In this document: piece by piece, positions 43,313-51,258 of the stretch
Layout: each line of letters opens with the position of its first letter
How positions within the stretch are numbered: the stretch's first letter is position 1
From: Blastococcus sp. CT_GayMR16
GTDB taxonomy: Bacteria > Actinomycetota > Actinomycetes > Mycobacteriales > Geodermatophilaceae
Direction of reading: 5' to 3'
DNA length: 64,000 bases
Assembly: GCF_004570875.1 (NCBI RefSeq)
Contig: NZ_SPQK01000020.1
Span: 30,794 to 94,793, forward strand
Translations under genes and position numbers: made by a program
The notes under the pieces: model-generated
What the model saw: only the letters and a program-made list of their open reading frames with translations
What the model was told of the DNA's origin: nothing
Databases searched by the model: none

Positions 43313-43859
43313 GGCGGTCTCCCAGGTGCTTCTGCAGGGACGCCAGGCCCCGGGAGGCGCTGGACTTCACGGTGCCCCGGGCGATCCCGAGCGCTGCCGC
43401 GATCTCGGCCTCGCTGAGCTCGGACCAGTAGCGCAGCACGAGCACCTCCCGTTGCCGCCGGGGCAGCGTCCGCAGCGCCTCGACGACCTCCCGGTGCTCC
43501 TCGGTGAGCAGCACGGCGAGGTCGGCCGACGGGACGTCCTCGGGTCCGGCCGTGTGCAGGTGCCGGCGCGCCACCCGGCGGCGCCGGTAGAGGGTGCGGA
43601 CGCCGTTGACCACCGACGTCCGCAGGTAGCCGACCGCCGCGGCGGGATCGACCGCGTGCCAGCGGCGCTGCAGGGCGAGGAAGGCGTCCTGGACGACGTC
43701 CTCGGCCGTGCCAGCGTCGTCGGTGAGCAGCACCGCCAGGCGCAGCAACGGCGGCCGCTGCGCCCGGTAGAGGTCGATCAGGGCGCCGTCCCACTCCGCC
43801 CCGATCGCGACCGGCTGGTCCACTCCACCCGCCTCTCCCGCGCTGACCGCGACCAGCAT
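43302..43859 (-). CDS. ECF-type RNA polymerase sigma factor (SigE family)
   Basis: Sigma-70 family factor of 185 residues with region 2 (LYRAQRPPLLRLAVLLTDDAGTAEDVVQDAFLALQRRW) and region 4 (LPRRQREVLVLRYWSELSEAEIAAALGIARGTVKSSASRGLASL). The wording matches the actinobacterial SigE/SigM-like group (ECF39-41 type). AGAGGGAG precedes ATG 43859; longer in-frame starts are less likely. The gene overlaps its membrane partner, and an ECF-like promoter lies upstream, pointing to autoregulation. Confidence 0.93.
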   Translation of the reverse strand: MLVAVSAGEAGGVDQPVAIGAEWDGALIDLYRAQRPPLLRLAVLLTDDAGTAEDVVQDAFLALQRRWHAVDPAAAVGYLRTSVVNGVRTLYRRRRVARRHLHTAGPEDVPSADLAVLLTEEHREVVEALRTLPRRQREVLVLRYWSELSEAEIAAALGIARGTVKSSASRGLASLQKHLGDRRAG

Positions 43860-43916
43860 GATCCCGACTCCCTCTGCCCGGGACGCTGCGGACACACCGC
43901 AGGCCACTACGACAGA

Positions 43917-43942
43917 GACGCTCGGAATACGCCGGGGGTTGT
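43917..43942 (-). promoter_or_regulatory. ECF-type promoter before the sigma gene
   Basis: On the minus strand ACAACC, 16 bases, then CGTC, followed about 45 bp later by the sigma factor start. AACC/CGTC with this spacing is the common ECF promoter pattern in actinobacteria. Boundaries are accurate to about 2 bp. Confidence 0.45.
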
Positions 43943-43986
43943 CACGGCGGGAGCACGGCTTCGGGGCCGGGTAGTCCCCCGGGGGG

Positions 43987-44433
43987 TCAGCCGCGCCGTT
44001 CGACGAGGAAGACGGGGATCTGGCGGTCGGTCTTCTTCTGGTAGTCGGCGTAGTCCGGGAAGGCTTCCACGGCCCGATCCCACCACTCGGACCGCTCGTC
44101 GCCGGACAGCTCGCGGGCGACGCCGTCCCACGGCTCGGGCCCGTCCTGCACCGTGACCTGGTCCGGGGCCGCGCGGAGGTTGGCCACCCACACCGGATCG
44201 TCCGGAGCGCCGCCCTTGGAACCCACCATCAGGTAGGCGCCGTCGTGCTCCACCCGCATCAGCGGCTGCTTGCGCACCGTGCCGGTCTTCGCGCCACGGG
44301 TGCTGAAGACGACGACCGGCAGGCCACGGTCGCGCAACGTGTTGCCCTCCCGGCCACCGGTGCGCTCATACAGCTCTACCTGGTCGCGAACCCACTTCGC
44401 CGGACTCGGTTCGTACTTCCCCTCCAGTGGCAT
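43987..44433 (-). CDS. Deazaflavin (F420)-dependent nitroreductase family protein (Ddn-like)
   Basis: Split beta-barrel protein of 148 residues, the Ddn/Rv3547 family, which uses F420 to reduce quinones and nitro compounds such as pretomanid. Features: VFSTRGAKTGTVRKQPLMRVEHDGAYLMVGSKGGAPDDPVWVANLRAAPDQVTVQDG and the DYQKKTDRQIPVFLVERR end. The F420-phosphate residues (Lys/Arg in TGTVRK) are present. Cytoplasmic or membrane-peripheral. Last gene on the minus strand after ygiC-like, 10 bp apart. Confidence 0.92.
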   Translation of the reverse strand: MPLEGKYEPSPAKWVRDQVELYERTGGREGNTLRDRGLPVVVFSTRGAKTGTVRKQPLMRVEHDGAYLMVGSKGGAPDDPVWVANLRAAPDQVTVQDGPEPWDGVARELSGDERSEWWDRAVEAFPDYADYQKKTDRQIPVFLVERRG

Positions 44434-44442
44434 GCACCGAAC

Positions 44443-45696
44443 CTAGGACTCCTGGCGCCGCCCGGCACGGGGAGGGACGTAGTCGACCGTGTGCGGCACG
44501 AAATAGCTGAGGTTGTCGGTGATCAGCCCGTCGCTCTCGCGGATCCCCATGCCCGCGGGCTCCCCGTCGACCACCCAGACGCCGAGGACGGGGTGGTGCG
44601 GACCGTCGACCCCCGCGAAGTCCGGCAGCGGGGCGAACTCCTGGACGACGAAGCCCTCGGTGCCGTAGCGGCCGGGCTGCTCCGCGGTCACCGCACCGTC
44701 GCGGACGATCGCGACGTTGGCACCCTCGCGGCCCCACAGCGGCTTGCGCACGTAGTCCCGCCACGACCCCGGCATCTCGTCGGCGAAGTACGCGGGCAGC
44801 AGGTACTGGCCGAGCACCGGGTCGGTGCCGAACAGCTGCCAGAGGACCGGCAGCAGCGCCTTGGTGCTCCACAGCATCTTGTAGGCCGGCTCCACCCACG
44901 TCGTCCCACCGGAGCGCATCCCGTCAGCGAGGACGGCTGGGCCGAACTCGTCCTCGATCAGCCACTCCCAGGGGTAGAGCTTGAAGACGACGTCGAGGTG
45001 GCGGCCCTGCTGGTCGTAGAACCGGCCGTCGCCGTCGTCGAGCACGATGTCCTCGACGATGAGCTCGATCGCCTCGTAGCCCGCCTGCACCACCGTGTCC
45101 ATCAGGTAGGCGACGGTCATCCGGTCCTCGCCGGAGGTCTCCTCGCTGGTCCAGGCCAGGTGCACCCGGGGGCGGATGCCGGTGCGCCGCTCCCACTTCA
45201 GCAGGTTGCGCTGCCAGGCCGCGACCAGCTTGTCGTGCAGCGCGTTCCACTGGTCGGTGCCCTGGCCGGTGAACAGGTGCCAGTTCCACTGCGTGACGGC
45301 GGACTCGACCAGCCCGGTCGGGGTGTCGGCGTTGAACTCCAGAAGCTTCGGGGAGCCCTCGCCGTCGTAGCGCAGGTCGAAGCGGCCGTAGATGCTCGGC
45401 GGCTCGGACTCCCAGGTGCGCCGGATCTGCGGTCGGGCCATCGGCGGGATGCGCAGCCGGTCGAACAGCTCGTTGTCGACGATGTGGTCGCCGGCGGCCA
45501 CGCACATCTCGAACAGCTGTGCCGCCGCACCCTCCAGCCGCTGGATCTCGGCCATCGAGAAGTCGTAGAAGGGACCCTCGCGCCAGTAGCTGCGGACCTC
45601 GCCGCCGGGCAGGTGCGTGCGGTTGTAGACCAGGCCCTGGGCCTCGATCTCGGCCTCCCAGCCGGGCCGGACGACGCCGCTCTCGATGCGTCTCAC
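44443..45696 (-). CDS. Glutathionylspermidine synthase-like ATP-grasp protein (YgiC/YjfC family)
   Basis: ATP-grasp ligase of 417 residues, related to the synthetase half of Gss. Features: YGRFDLRYDGEGSPKLLEFNADTPTGLVESAVTQWNWH (the EFNAD/TPT phosphate region), KLYPWEWLIEDEFGPAVL, WVEPAYKMLWSTKALLPVLW, and YVRKPLWGREGANVAIV. No glutathione is expected in actinobacteria, so the peptide or amine substrate must differ. The gene upstream is a cysteine-containing lipoprotein similar in layout to YgiB, mirroring E. coli ygiB-ygiC. Confidence 0.92.
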   Translation of the reverse strand: MRRIESGVVRPGWEAEIEAQGLVYNRTHLPGGEVRSYWREGPFYDFSMAEIQRLEGAAAQLFEMCVAAGDHIVDNELFDRLRIPPMARPQIRRTWESEPPSIYGRFDLRYDGEGSPKLLEFNADTPTGLVESAVTQWNWHLFTGQGTDQWNALHDKLVAAWQRNLLKWERRTGIRPRVHLAWTSEETSGEDRMTVAYLMDTVVQAGYEAIELIVEDIVLDDGDGRFYDQQGRHLDVVFKLYPWEWLIEDEFGPAVLADGMRSGGTTWVEPAYKMLWSTKALLPVLWQLFGTDPVLGQYLLPAYFADEMPGSWRDYVRKPLWGREGANVAIVRDGAVTAEQPGRYGTEGFVVQEFAPLPDFAGVDGPHHPVLGVWVVDGEPAGMGIRESDGLITDNLSYFVPHTVDYVPPRAGRRQES

Positions 45697-45712
45697 GTGG
45701 GCGCGACGGGCA

Positions 45713-46111
45713 CTAGCTGCCGGCGCCGGTACCCGAGCGGTTGCCGACCCCGCTGCCGATCCCGCCGCTGACCCGGGTGCCCGCGCTCACCTTGCCGGTG
45801 CTCGGCAGGCCGGCCCGCTGGCGGGCGGCGGTGTCGGTCGGGTTGATCCGAGTGCCGCCGCTGGGGAGGACGGTGCCGACCGGCAGCCCGCGGCCGAATC
45901 CGCCGAGGTAGAGGAAGAAGAAGCCGGCGCCGGGGCCGTTGTAGCCGTCGTCGCAGTACTCGTCGTCGACGATCTCGCCGTTCTCGTCGGTGCAGTACGC
46001 GACCTGCTCCTCCTCCTGGCCGCCCACTCCGCAGCCGGCCATGAAGCCGGTGGCCGCGGTGGTGAGCACGGTCGTCGTCAGGGCGGCGCGGACACGGTTC
46101 GAGACCGCCAT
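45713..46111 (-). CDS. Putative lipoprotein, YgiB-like partner of the ATP-grasp protein
   Basis: 132 residues with an N-terminal signal (MAVSNRVRAALTTTVLTTAATG) and a possible lipobox FMAGC. The mature part carries an acidic cysteine-rich segment VAYCTDENGEIVDDEYCDDG, then glycine/phenylalanine-rich sequence GAGFFFLYLGGFGRG and a Ser/Gly tail. Segments of this kind occur in DUF1190/YgiB proteins, whose genes sit next to ygiC-like ligases. GAGGAGG before ATG 46111. Two Cys could be a modification target of the ligase (inference). Confidence 0.75.
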   Translation of the reverse strand: MAVSNRVRAALTTTVLTTAATGFMAGCGVGGQEEEQVAYCTDENGEIVDDEYCDDGYNGPGAGFFFLYLGGFGRGLPVGTVLPSGGTRINPTDTAARQRAGLPSTGKVSAGTRVSGGIGSGVGNRSGTGAGS

Positions 46112-46231
46112 GTGCCCTCCTCGATGCCGTCGGTCGCCCAGAACAATAGGTCGGCCCGCGCGCCGGCGAGCGGGCCCGGTCCCGGGGATCGGCGACCTGC
46201 GTACGGCCAGGTCCCCGGCTACCGTCGCGCC

Positions 46232-47824
46232 GTGACCGATGCTCCCGGGGTCCCGGCACCGGACCAGTCCGAGGCCGCGGACCGGATCGCTGCCGCCTAC
46301 GCCACCGACGGCCCGGCGATCGAGCTCGGCTCGGTGGTGCTCGGCGGGACCCCGCATCCCACGGCCCAGGTACGGGTGCCGTTGGCGATGCTGAACCGGC
46401 ACGGACTCATCGCGGGGGCCACCGGCACCGGCAAGACCAAGACGCTGCAGCTGATCGCCGAGCAGCTGTCCGCGGCGGGGGTGCCCGTCGTGCTCGCCGA
46501 CCTGAAGGGCGACCTGGCCGGGCTGGTGCGGCCGGGCGAGGCGGGCGACCGGGTGACCCGGCGGGCCACCGACACCGGCGACCCGTGGGCGCCCACCGGC
46601 TTCCCGGTGGAGTTCCTCGCGCTCGGCGGCCTGGGCACCGGGGTGCCGGTCCGCGCGACGATCACCGACTTCGGACCGGTGCTGCTGTCGAAGGTCCTCG
46701 ACCTCAACGACACCCAGGAGAGCTCCCTCGGGCTGGTCTTCCACTACGCCGACGAGGCCGGCCTCCCCCTGCTCGACCTCAAGGACCTCCGGGCCGTGCT
46801 CACCTGGCTGACCAGCGACGAGGGCAAGGCCGACCTCCGCGGTCTGGGCGGCCTCTCCCCCGCGACGGCCGGTGTCATCCTGCGTGAGCTCATCGCGCTC
46901 GAGGACCTCGGCGGCGACGTCTTCTTCGGCGAACCCGCCTGGGAGCCCGCCGATCTGCTGCGGCAGGCGTCCGACGGGCGGGGGGTCATCAGTGCGGTGG
47001 AGCTCGGGGCGGTGCAGGACCGGCCGGCGCTCTTCTCGACCTTCCTCATGTGGCTGCTCGCGGAACTGTTCGAGGAGCTTCCCGAGGTCGGCGACCTCGA
47101 CCGCCCGAAGCTGGTGTTCTTCCTCGACGAGGCGCACCTGCTGTTCACCGGCGCCAGCAAGGACTTCCTCGAGGCGGTCACCCAGACCGTGCGGCTGATC
47201 CGGTCCAAGGGCGTCGGCGTCTTCTTCGTGACGCAGAACCCCACGGACGTCCCCAGCTCGGTCCTGGGCCAGCTCGGCAACCGGGTGCAGCACGCCCTGC
47301 GCACCTTCACCCCCGAGGACGCCGACGCCCTGCGCAAGACGGTGCGCACGTTCCCGAAGAGCACCGACTACGACCTCGGCGAGCTGCTCCCCGCCCTCGG
47401 CACCGGCGAGGCGGCGGTGACCGTGCTCTCCGAGCGCGGCGCACCCACGCCCGTCGCCTGGACGATGCTGCGGGCGCCGCGGTCGTGGATGGGGACGGTC
47501 GAGGAGCCGGTGCGCTCGGGGATCGTGGCCGCCTCCCCGCTGCAGGCCCGCTACGGGACGAGCATCGACCGGGAATCGGCCTACGAACGCCTCGCCGCCA
47601 AGCTCGCGCCGGAGCCGGAGCCGGAGCCGGAAACGAGGGAACCCGCGCCCCGGGCGGAGCGGACGCCCTCCCGACGACGGAGCCGGGAGCCCGAGGCCGC
47701 CGAGGGCGGCGTCGTCGGGGCGGTGCTCGGCTCGTCGGCCTTCAAGTCCTTCGCCCGCTCGGCCGCCTCCGCGCTGGGACGGGAGATCAGCCGCGGGATC
47801 TTCGGTACACGGCGTCGGCGCTGA
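46232..47824 (+). CDS. HerA-like ATPase (DUF853 helicase)
   Basis: RecA/FtsK-like ATPase of 530 residues, DUF853. Walker A GLIAGATGTGKTKTLQLIAEQL, Walker B PKLVFFLDEAHLLF, and sensor region VFFVTQNPTDVPSSVLGQLGNRVQHALRTFTPEDADALRKTVRTFP are as in the family. The C-terminal tail is variable and charged (EPEPEPETREP) and ends GREISRGIFGTRRRR. Family members are hexameric DNA translocases by similarity; the cellular task is unknown. GTG 46232 is the start; upstream coding seen in frame is noise over the divergent lipoprotein. Confidence 0.94.
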   Translation: MTDAPGVPAPDQSEAADRIAAAYATDGPAIELGSVVLGGTPHPTAQVRVPLAMLNRHGLIAGATGTGKTKTLQLIAEQLSAAGVPVVLADLKGDLAGLVRPGEAGDRVTRRATDTGDPWAPTGFPVEFLALGGLGTGVPVRATITDFGPVLLSKVLDLNDTQESSLGLVFHYADEAGLPLLDLKDLRAVLTWLTSDEGKADLRGLGGLSPATAGVILRELIALEDLGGDVFFGEPAWEPADLLRQASDGRGVISAVELGAVQDRPALFSTFLMWLLAELFEELPEVGDLDRPKLVFFLDEAHLLFTGASKDFLEAVTQTVRLIRSKGVGVFFVTQNPTDVPSSVLGQLGNRVQHALRTFTPEDADALRKTVRTFPKSTDYDLGELLPALGTGEAAVTVLSERGAPTPVAWTMLRAPRSWMGTVEEPVRSGIVAASPLQARYGTSIDRESAYERLAAKLAPEPEPEPETREPAPRAERTPSRRRSREPEAAEGGVVGAVLGSSAFKSFARSAASALGREISRGIFGTRRRR

Positions 47825-47849
47825 TCGCGCGGTACGCGAGACTGCCGGC

Positions 47850-48515
47850 ATGAGCAGTCCGAAGCCGGGCGGTCCCACCGTCGTCGTCCGCGGCGAGGCG
47901 ACGCTGGTGGTCGAGCCGGAGATCGCCGACGTCGACGTCACCGTCCGCGTGCGCGCCCGTGACCGGCAGACCGCGCTCGAACGGTGCAGCGCACGCCAGG
48001 ACGAGGTGGCCGGGGTGGTGGCGGCCGCCGGCGACGCGGTCGAGGTCGTCGAGACCACCGGGGTGTCGGTCTACCTCGAGGTGCGGGACCGGCGGGCGCC
48101 CGGCGAGCCGGTGGCCTCGCTGCACACCCGGCTGACCCTCGGCCGTCTCGAGGCGGTCGGCGAGCTCGTGGTCGCGCTCGGCCGGCTCGACGACGTGGAG
48201 GTGTCGGGTCCGTACTGGCGGCTGCGCCGCGACAGCCCCGCCGCCGAGCAGGCGCGCCTGGCCGCCGTCCGGGACGCCGTCACGCGGGCCCGCCAGTACG
48301 CGGCGGCCTTCGGCGCACGGCTGACCGCACTCGTCCAGGTCAGCGACACCGGGCTCGGCGGCGGCGACTTCCAAGTCGCGGGGGCGATGCCCGCGATGGC
48401 ACGGTTCGAGAGCGAGCCGCACCTCGACCTCGTGCCGGCCCGGCAGCAGGTGCACGGCGCGGTGGAGGTGCGGTTCACGATGTCCGAACCCGATCAGGAG
48501 GTCTTCCGAGGATGA
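47850..48515 (+). CDS. SIMPL domain-containing protein (DUF541)
   Basis: 221 residues of the SIMPL/DUF541 family. Features: VVVRGEATLVVEPEIADVDVTVRVRARDRQTALERCSAR and later RDAVTRARQYAAAFGARLTALVQVSDTG plus QQVHGAVEVRFTM. No signal peptide is visible, unlike E. coli YggE-type members, so it is probably cytoplasmic. The next gene overlaps by 4 nt (ATGA). Role unknown; YggE-like members affect oxidative stress. Confidence 0.9.
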   Translation: MSSPKPGGPTVVVRGEATLVVEPEIADVDVTVRVRARDRQTALERCSARQDEVAGVVAAAGDAVEVVETTGVSVYLEVRDRRAPGEPVASLHTRLTLGRLEAVGELVVALGRLDDVEVSGPYWRLRRDSPAAEQARLAAVRDAVTRARQYAAAFGARLTALVQVSDTGLGGGDFQVAGAMPAMARFESEPHLDLVPARQQVHGAVEVRFTMSEPDQEVFRG

Positions 48516-49432
48516 GGTACCGCGAGGGCGGCCGGCTCGACACGTCCGGCGTCAGCGACCGCCGCGGTCGCGGGGGCATGGGCGGCGGCCGCGGGATCGC
48601 GGTCGGCGGCGGAGGCCTCGGCCTGGTGGGCCTACTCATCGTCGTCGTCCTCCAGCTGGCCGGCGGAGGCGGCGGTGGCGGTGGCGGCGCCGCCCTCGGC
48701 GGGCTGAGCGGGCTCGGTCAGGGCGAGACGACGGACAACACCGCGCTCGACCAGCGGTGCCAGACCGGGGCGGACGCGAACGACTCCGTCGAGTGCGCCG
48801 TGGTGGCCGACGTCGAGTCGATCCAGGACTTCTGGACGACGGCCCTCGGCAACCGCTACCAGCCCACCGACACGGTCTTCTTCCAGGGTTCGGTGCAGAC
48901 CAGCTGCGGCGGTGCCTCCAGTGGCTCGGGGCCCTTCTACTGCCCGGCCGACCAGCTCGTCTACATCGACCTGACCTTCTTCGACCAGCTCCAGCAGCAG
49001 TTCGGCGCCCAGGGCGGCCTGTTCGTCGACGCCTACGTGCTGGCCCACGAGTACGGCCACCACGTCCAGAACCTGCTCGGCACCAACGCCCAGGTGACCC
49101 CGGGGGAGACCGGTCCCACCAGCGGCACCGTCCGCCTCGAGCTGCAGGCCGACTGCTACGCCGGGGCGTGGGCCAACCACGCCGAGACGGTGCCGGACGA
49201 GTCGGGCGCCCCGCTCATCGAGGAGATCAACGCCGACGACATCAGCCGGGCGCTGGACGCCGCGGCGCGGATCGGCGACGACTTCATCCAGGAGAACCTG
49301 GGCAGCGGCCGGGTCGACCAGAACGCGTTCACCCACGGCTCCTCCGAGCAGCGGCAGAAGTGGTTCACGACCGGCTACGAGACCGGCGACCCGAACCAGT
49401 GCGACACCTTCGGCACCGACGATCTCGGCTAG
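48512..49432 (+). CDS. Neutral zinc metallopeptidase (YpfJ family), membrane anchored
   Basis: 306 residues. N-terminal membrane helix (GGLGLVGLLIVVVLQLAG) after a Gly/Arg-rich head, glycine-rich linker, then the peptidase domain with the zinc motif VLAHEYGHHVQNLLG and the third ligand region RLELQADCYAGAWANHA. Cys in QTSCGG and FYCPAD may form a disulfide, fitting an outside location. It is translationally coupled to the SIMPL gene. Substrate unknown. Confidence 0.94.
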   Translation: MRYREGGRLDTSGVSDRRGRGGMGGGRGIAVGGGGLGLVGLLIVVVLQLAGGGGGGGGGAALGGLSGLGQGETTDNTALDQRCQTGADANDSVECAVVADVESIQDFWTTALGNRYQPTDTVFFQGSVQTSCGGASSGSGPFYCPADQLVYIDLTFFDQLQQQFGAQGGLFVDAYVLAHEYGHHVQNLLGTNAQVTPGETGPTSGTVRLELQADCYAGAWANHAETVPDESGAPLIEEINADDISRALDAAARIGDDFIQENLGSGRVDQNAFTHGSSEQRQKWFTTGYETGDPNQCDTFGTDDLG

Positions 49433-49433
49433 G

Positions 49434-49493
49434 AAAAGGACCCCCGTGCCCCCCACCCCTCGCAAGCTCGCGGCGGGTCCCTGCACGGGGGCC
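49434..49493 (+). repeat. GC-rich hairpin repeat, copy 4, at the crotonase start
   Basis: AAAAGGACCCCCGTGCC ... CCTGCACGGGGGCC. Outer stem CCCCCGTGC/GCACGGGGG, again changed on both arms relative to the other copies. It starts 2 bp after the zinc peptidase stop. Its AAAAGGA acts as a ribosome site and its GTG as a possible start for the crotonase. Confidence 0.88.
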
Positions 49494-50264
49494 ACGCTCC
49501 GGGTGTCCCGCGAGGGACACGTCGCACGGCTGACGATCGACCGCCCCGAGAAGCGCAATGCCATGACCGCCGCGATGTGGGCCGGCCTCCCCGGCGTCCT
49601 CGCCGGACTCGCCGACGACGCGGACGTCCGCGTGCTCGTGGTGACCGGTGCCGGCCCGAGCTTCTGCGCGGGCGCCGACATCTCCGAACTGCTCGGCGGT
49701 CCGGATCCGGCCGACCCGATGGCCGTCGTCCGGCGGGACAACCTCGCCGCCCAGGCCGCGCTCCGGAACTTCCCGAAGCCGACCGTCGCGATGATCCGGG
49801 GGCACTGCATCGGCGGTGGTGTCGAGATCGCCACCTGCTGCGACCTGCGCTTCGCCGATCCCACCGGCGTGTTCGGGGTGACGCCGGCGAAGGTCGGCAT
49901 CGTCTACACGCCGTCCTCCACCAAGGCCCTCCTCGACCTCGTCGGGCCGGCGATGACCAAGTACCTGCTGTTCAGCGGGGAGCTGATCGACGCGCCCACA
50001 GCACTGCGCGTGGGGCTGGTCGACCAGCTCGTCCCCGCCGATGACCTCGAGGCGGAGGTGCACCGCTTCGCCGACATCCTGGCGAGCCGCTCGGCGCTGT
50101 CGCAGCGGGCCACCAAGGAGACGGTGGCCGCGCTCGCCTCGGGCAGCGACGGAGAGCACCTGGTCGCGCGCTGGTACCGGGAGACCATCGCCGTCGGCGA
50201 ACTGGCCGAGGGAGTGTCCGCCTTCGCCGACCGGCGGCCTCCGCGATTTCCCTGGTCAGGCTGA
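49446..50264 (+). CDS. Enoyl-CoA hydratase/isomerase family protein (crotonase fold)
   Basis: Crotonase superfamily, 272 residues from GTG 49446, whose first 17 residues (MPPTPRKLAAGPCTGAT) are encoded by hairpin repeat copy 4; GTG 49503 would give a 253-residue form. CoA/oxyanion motifs: SFCAGADISEL and GHCIGGGVEIATCCDLRFA. The first acidic residue (GGVEIA) is present, but the position of the second catalytic Glu of hydratases (PE) reads TPAKVGIVY, so water addition may be impaired and another crotonase chemistry is possible. Confidence 0.9.
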   Translation: MPPTPRKLAAGPCTGATLRVSREGHVARLTIDRPEKRNAMTAAMWAGLPGVLAGLADDADVRVLVVTGAGPSFCAGADISELLGGPDPADPMAVVRRDNLAAQAALRNFPKPTVAMIRGHCIGGGVEIATCCDLRFADPTGVFGVTPAKVGIVYTPSSTKALLDLVGPAMTKYLLFSGELIDAPTALRVGLVDQLVPADDLEAEVHRFADILASRSALSQRATKETVAALASGSDGEHLVARWYRETIAVGELAEGVSAFADRRPPRFPWSG

Positions 50265-50276
50265 CAGGACGTTTCC

Positions 50277-50303
50277 GTTTCGGCAGCGGCACACCCGGGG
50301 TAC
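50277..50303 (+). promoter_or_regulatory. General-stress-sigma-type promoter of the stress operon
   Basis: GTTT (50277-50280), 17 bases, GGGTAC (50298-50303). This matches the actinobacterial SigB/SigF pattern GTTT-N15-17-GGGTA. The first gene starts about 150 bp downstream behind GAGGAGG. Confidence 0.55.
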
Positions 50304-50463
50304 CAGGTGGCTGCGGCGCTCCCTGAAGAAGACGGGGACCGATGCGGCATCCGCCGCGTCACCTTGCCTGCCCGCTCACAACCAACGGCGCATGGATGCG
50401 CCGGGTTGAGGTAGCGGCCAGGGGCGCCATTCCTGACCGTGAACCACTTGCCGAGGAGGACCG

Positions 50464-51255
50464 ATGACTCACTCCATCGACGCCCCGTTCCCGCCCCCCG
50501 CCACCACCGGAACGGGCACCACCACCACCACCACGACCGCGCCGTCGACCGCCGACGTCGCCAAGGACGAGGCCAAGAACGTGCAGCAGACCGCTGTGCA
50601 GGCCGGCAGCCAGGTCGCGTCCACCGCGACCGATCAGGCCAAGGAAGTCGTCCAGGAGACCCAGCGCCAGGCCAAGGACCTGCTCGACCAGGGACGCACC
50701 CAGGTCAAGGACCAGGTCGTCTCCCAGCAGCAGAAGGCCGGGCAGAGCCTCTCCTCGCTCGCGCAGGAACTGCGCGGGCTGGCCGACGGCACCAGCTCCG
50801 GTGCTCCCGGTCCCGCGCGTGACCTGCTCCAGCAGGGCGCCGGGATCGTCGAGAGCTTCGCCGGAAAGCTGCAGAACCGCGAGCCGGCCGAGCTGCTCGA
50901 CGAGGTCCGCAGCTTCGCCCGCCGCAAGCCGGGCCTGTTCCTGCTCGGCGCAGCCGCTGCCGGCATCGTCGCCGGTCGGCTGACCAGCGGCGTGAAGGCC
51001 GCGCACAGCGACTCCGGTCCGTCGTCCAACGGGACCAGCGGCTACCGGGCGCAGTCGAACTACGTCGACCCGACGCCGTCCTACGCGGACACCACGAGCA
51101 CCTACACGGGTACCAGCGCGAGCTACTCGACCGCCGGATCCGCCCCGCTCCCGCCGCCCCCCTACGGCACGGTGCCGCCCGAGGGCAGCGTCGTCCCGCC
51201 GTCGGCCCAGGCAGGCTGGGACGACCCGGCGCGGCGTCCCGGCGGGGTGGGCTGA
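50464..51255 (+). CDS. LEA-like / apolipoprotein-like stress protein with membrane segment
   Basis: 263 residues. A Thr-rich head is followed by a long amphipathic helical region with the AKDEAKNVQQTAVQAGSQVASTATDQAKEVVQETQRQAKDLLDQ pattern seen in late-embryogenesis-abundant proteins. Then comes GLFLLGAAAAGIVAGRLTSG (hydrophobic helix) and a proline/serine/tyrosine-rich tail. It binds no known cofactor. GAGGAGG precedes the ATG. It leads a three-gene unit with holin-like and DUF3618 proteins, only 3 bp before the next. A role in membrane protection under desiccation is inferred. Confidence 0.83.
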   Translation: MTHSIDAPFPPPATTGTGTTTTTTTAPSTADVAKDEAKNVQQTAVQAGSQVASTATDQAKEVVQETQRQAKDLLDQGRTQVKDQVVSQQQKAGQSLSSLAQELRGLADGTSSGAPGPARDLLQQGAGIVESFAGKLQNREPAELLDEVRSFARRKPGLFLLGAAAAGIVAGRLTSGVKAAHSDSGPSSNGTSGYRAQSNYVDPTPSYADTTSTYTGTSASYSTAGSAPLPPPPYGTVPPEGSVVPPSAQAGWDDPARRPGGVG

Positions 51256-51258
51256 CGC

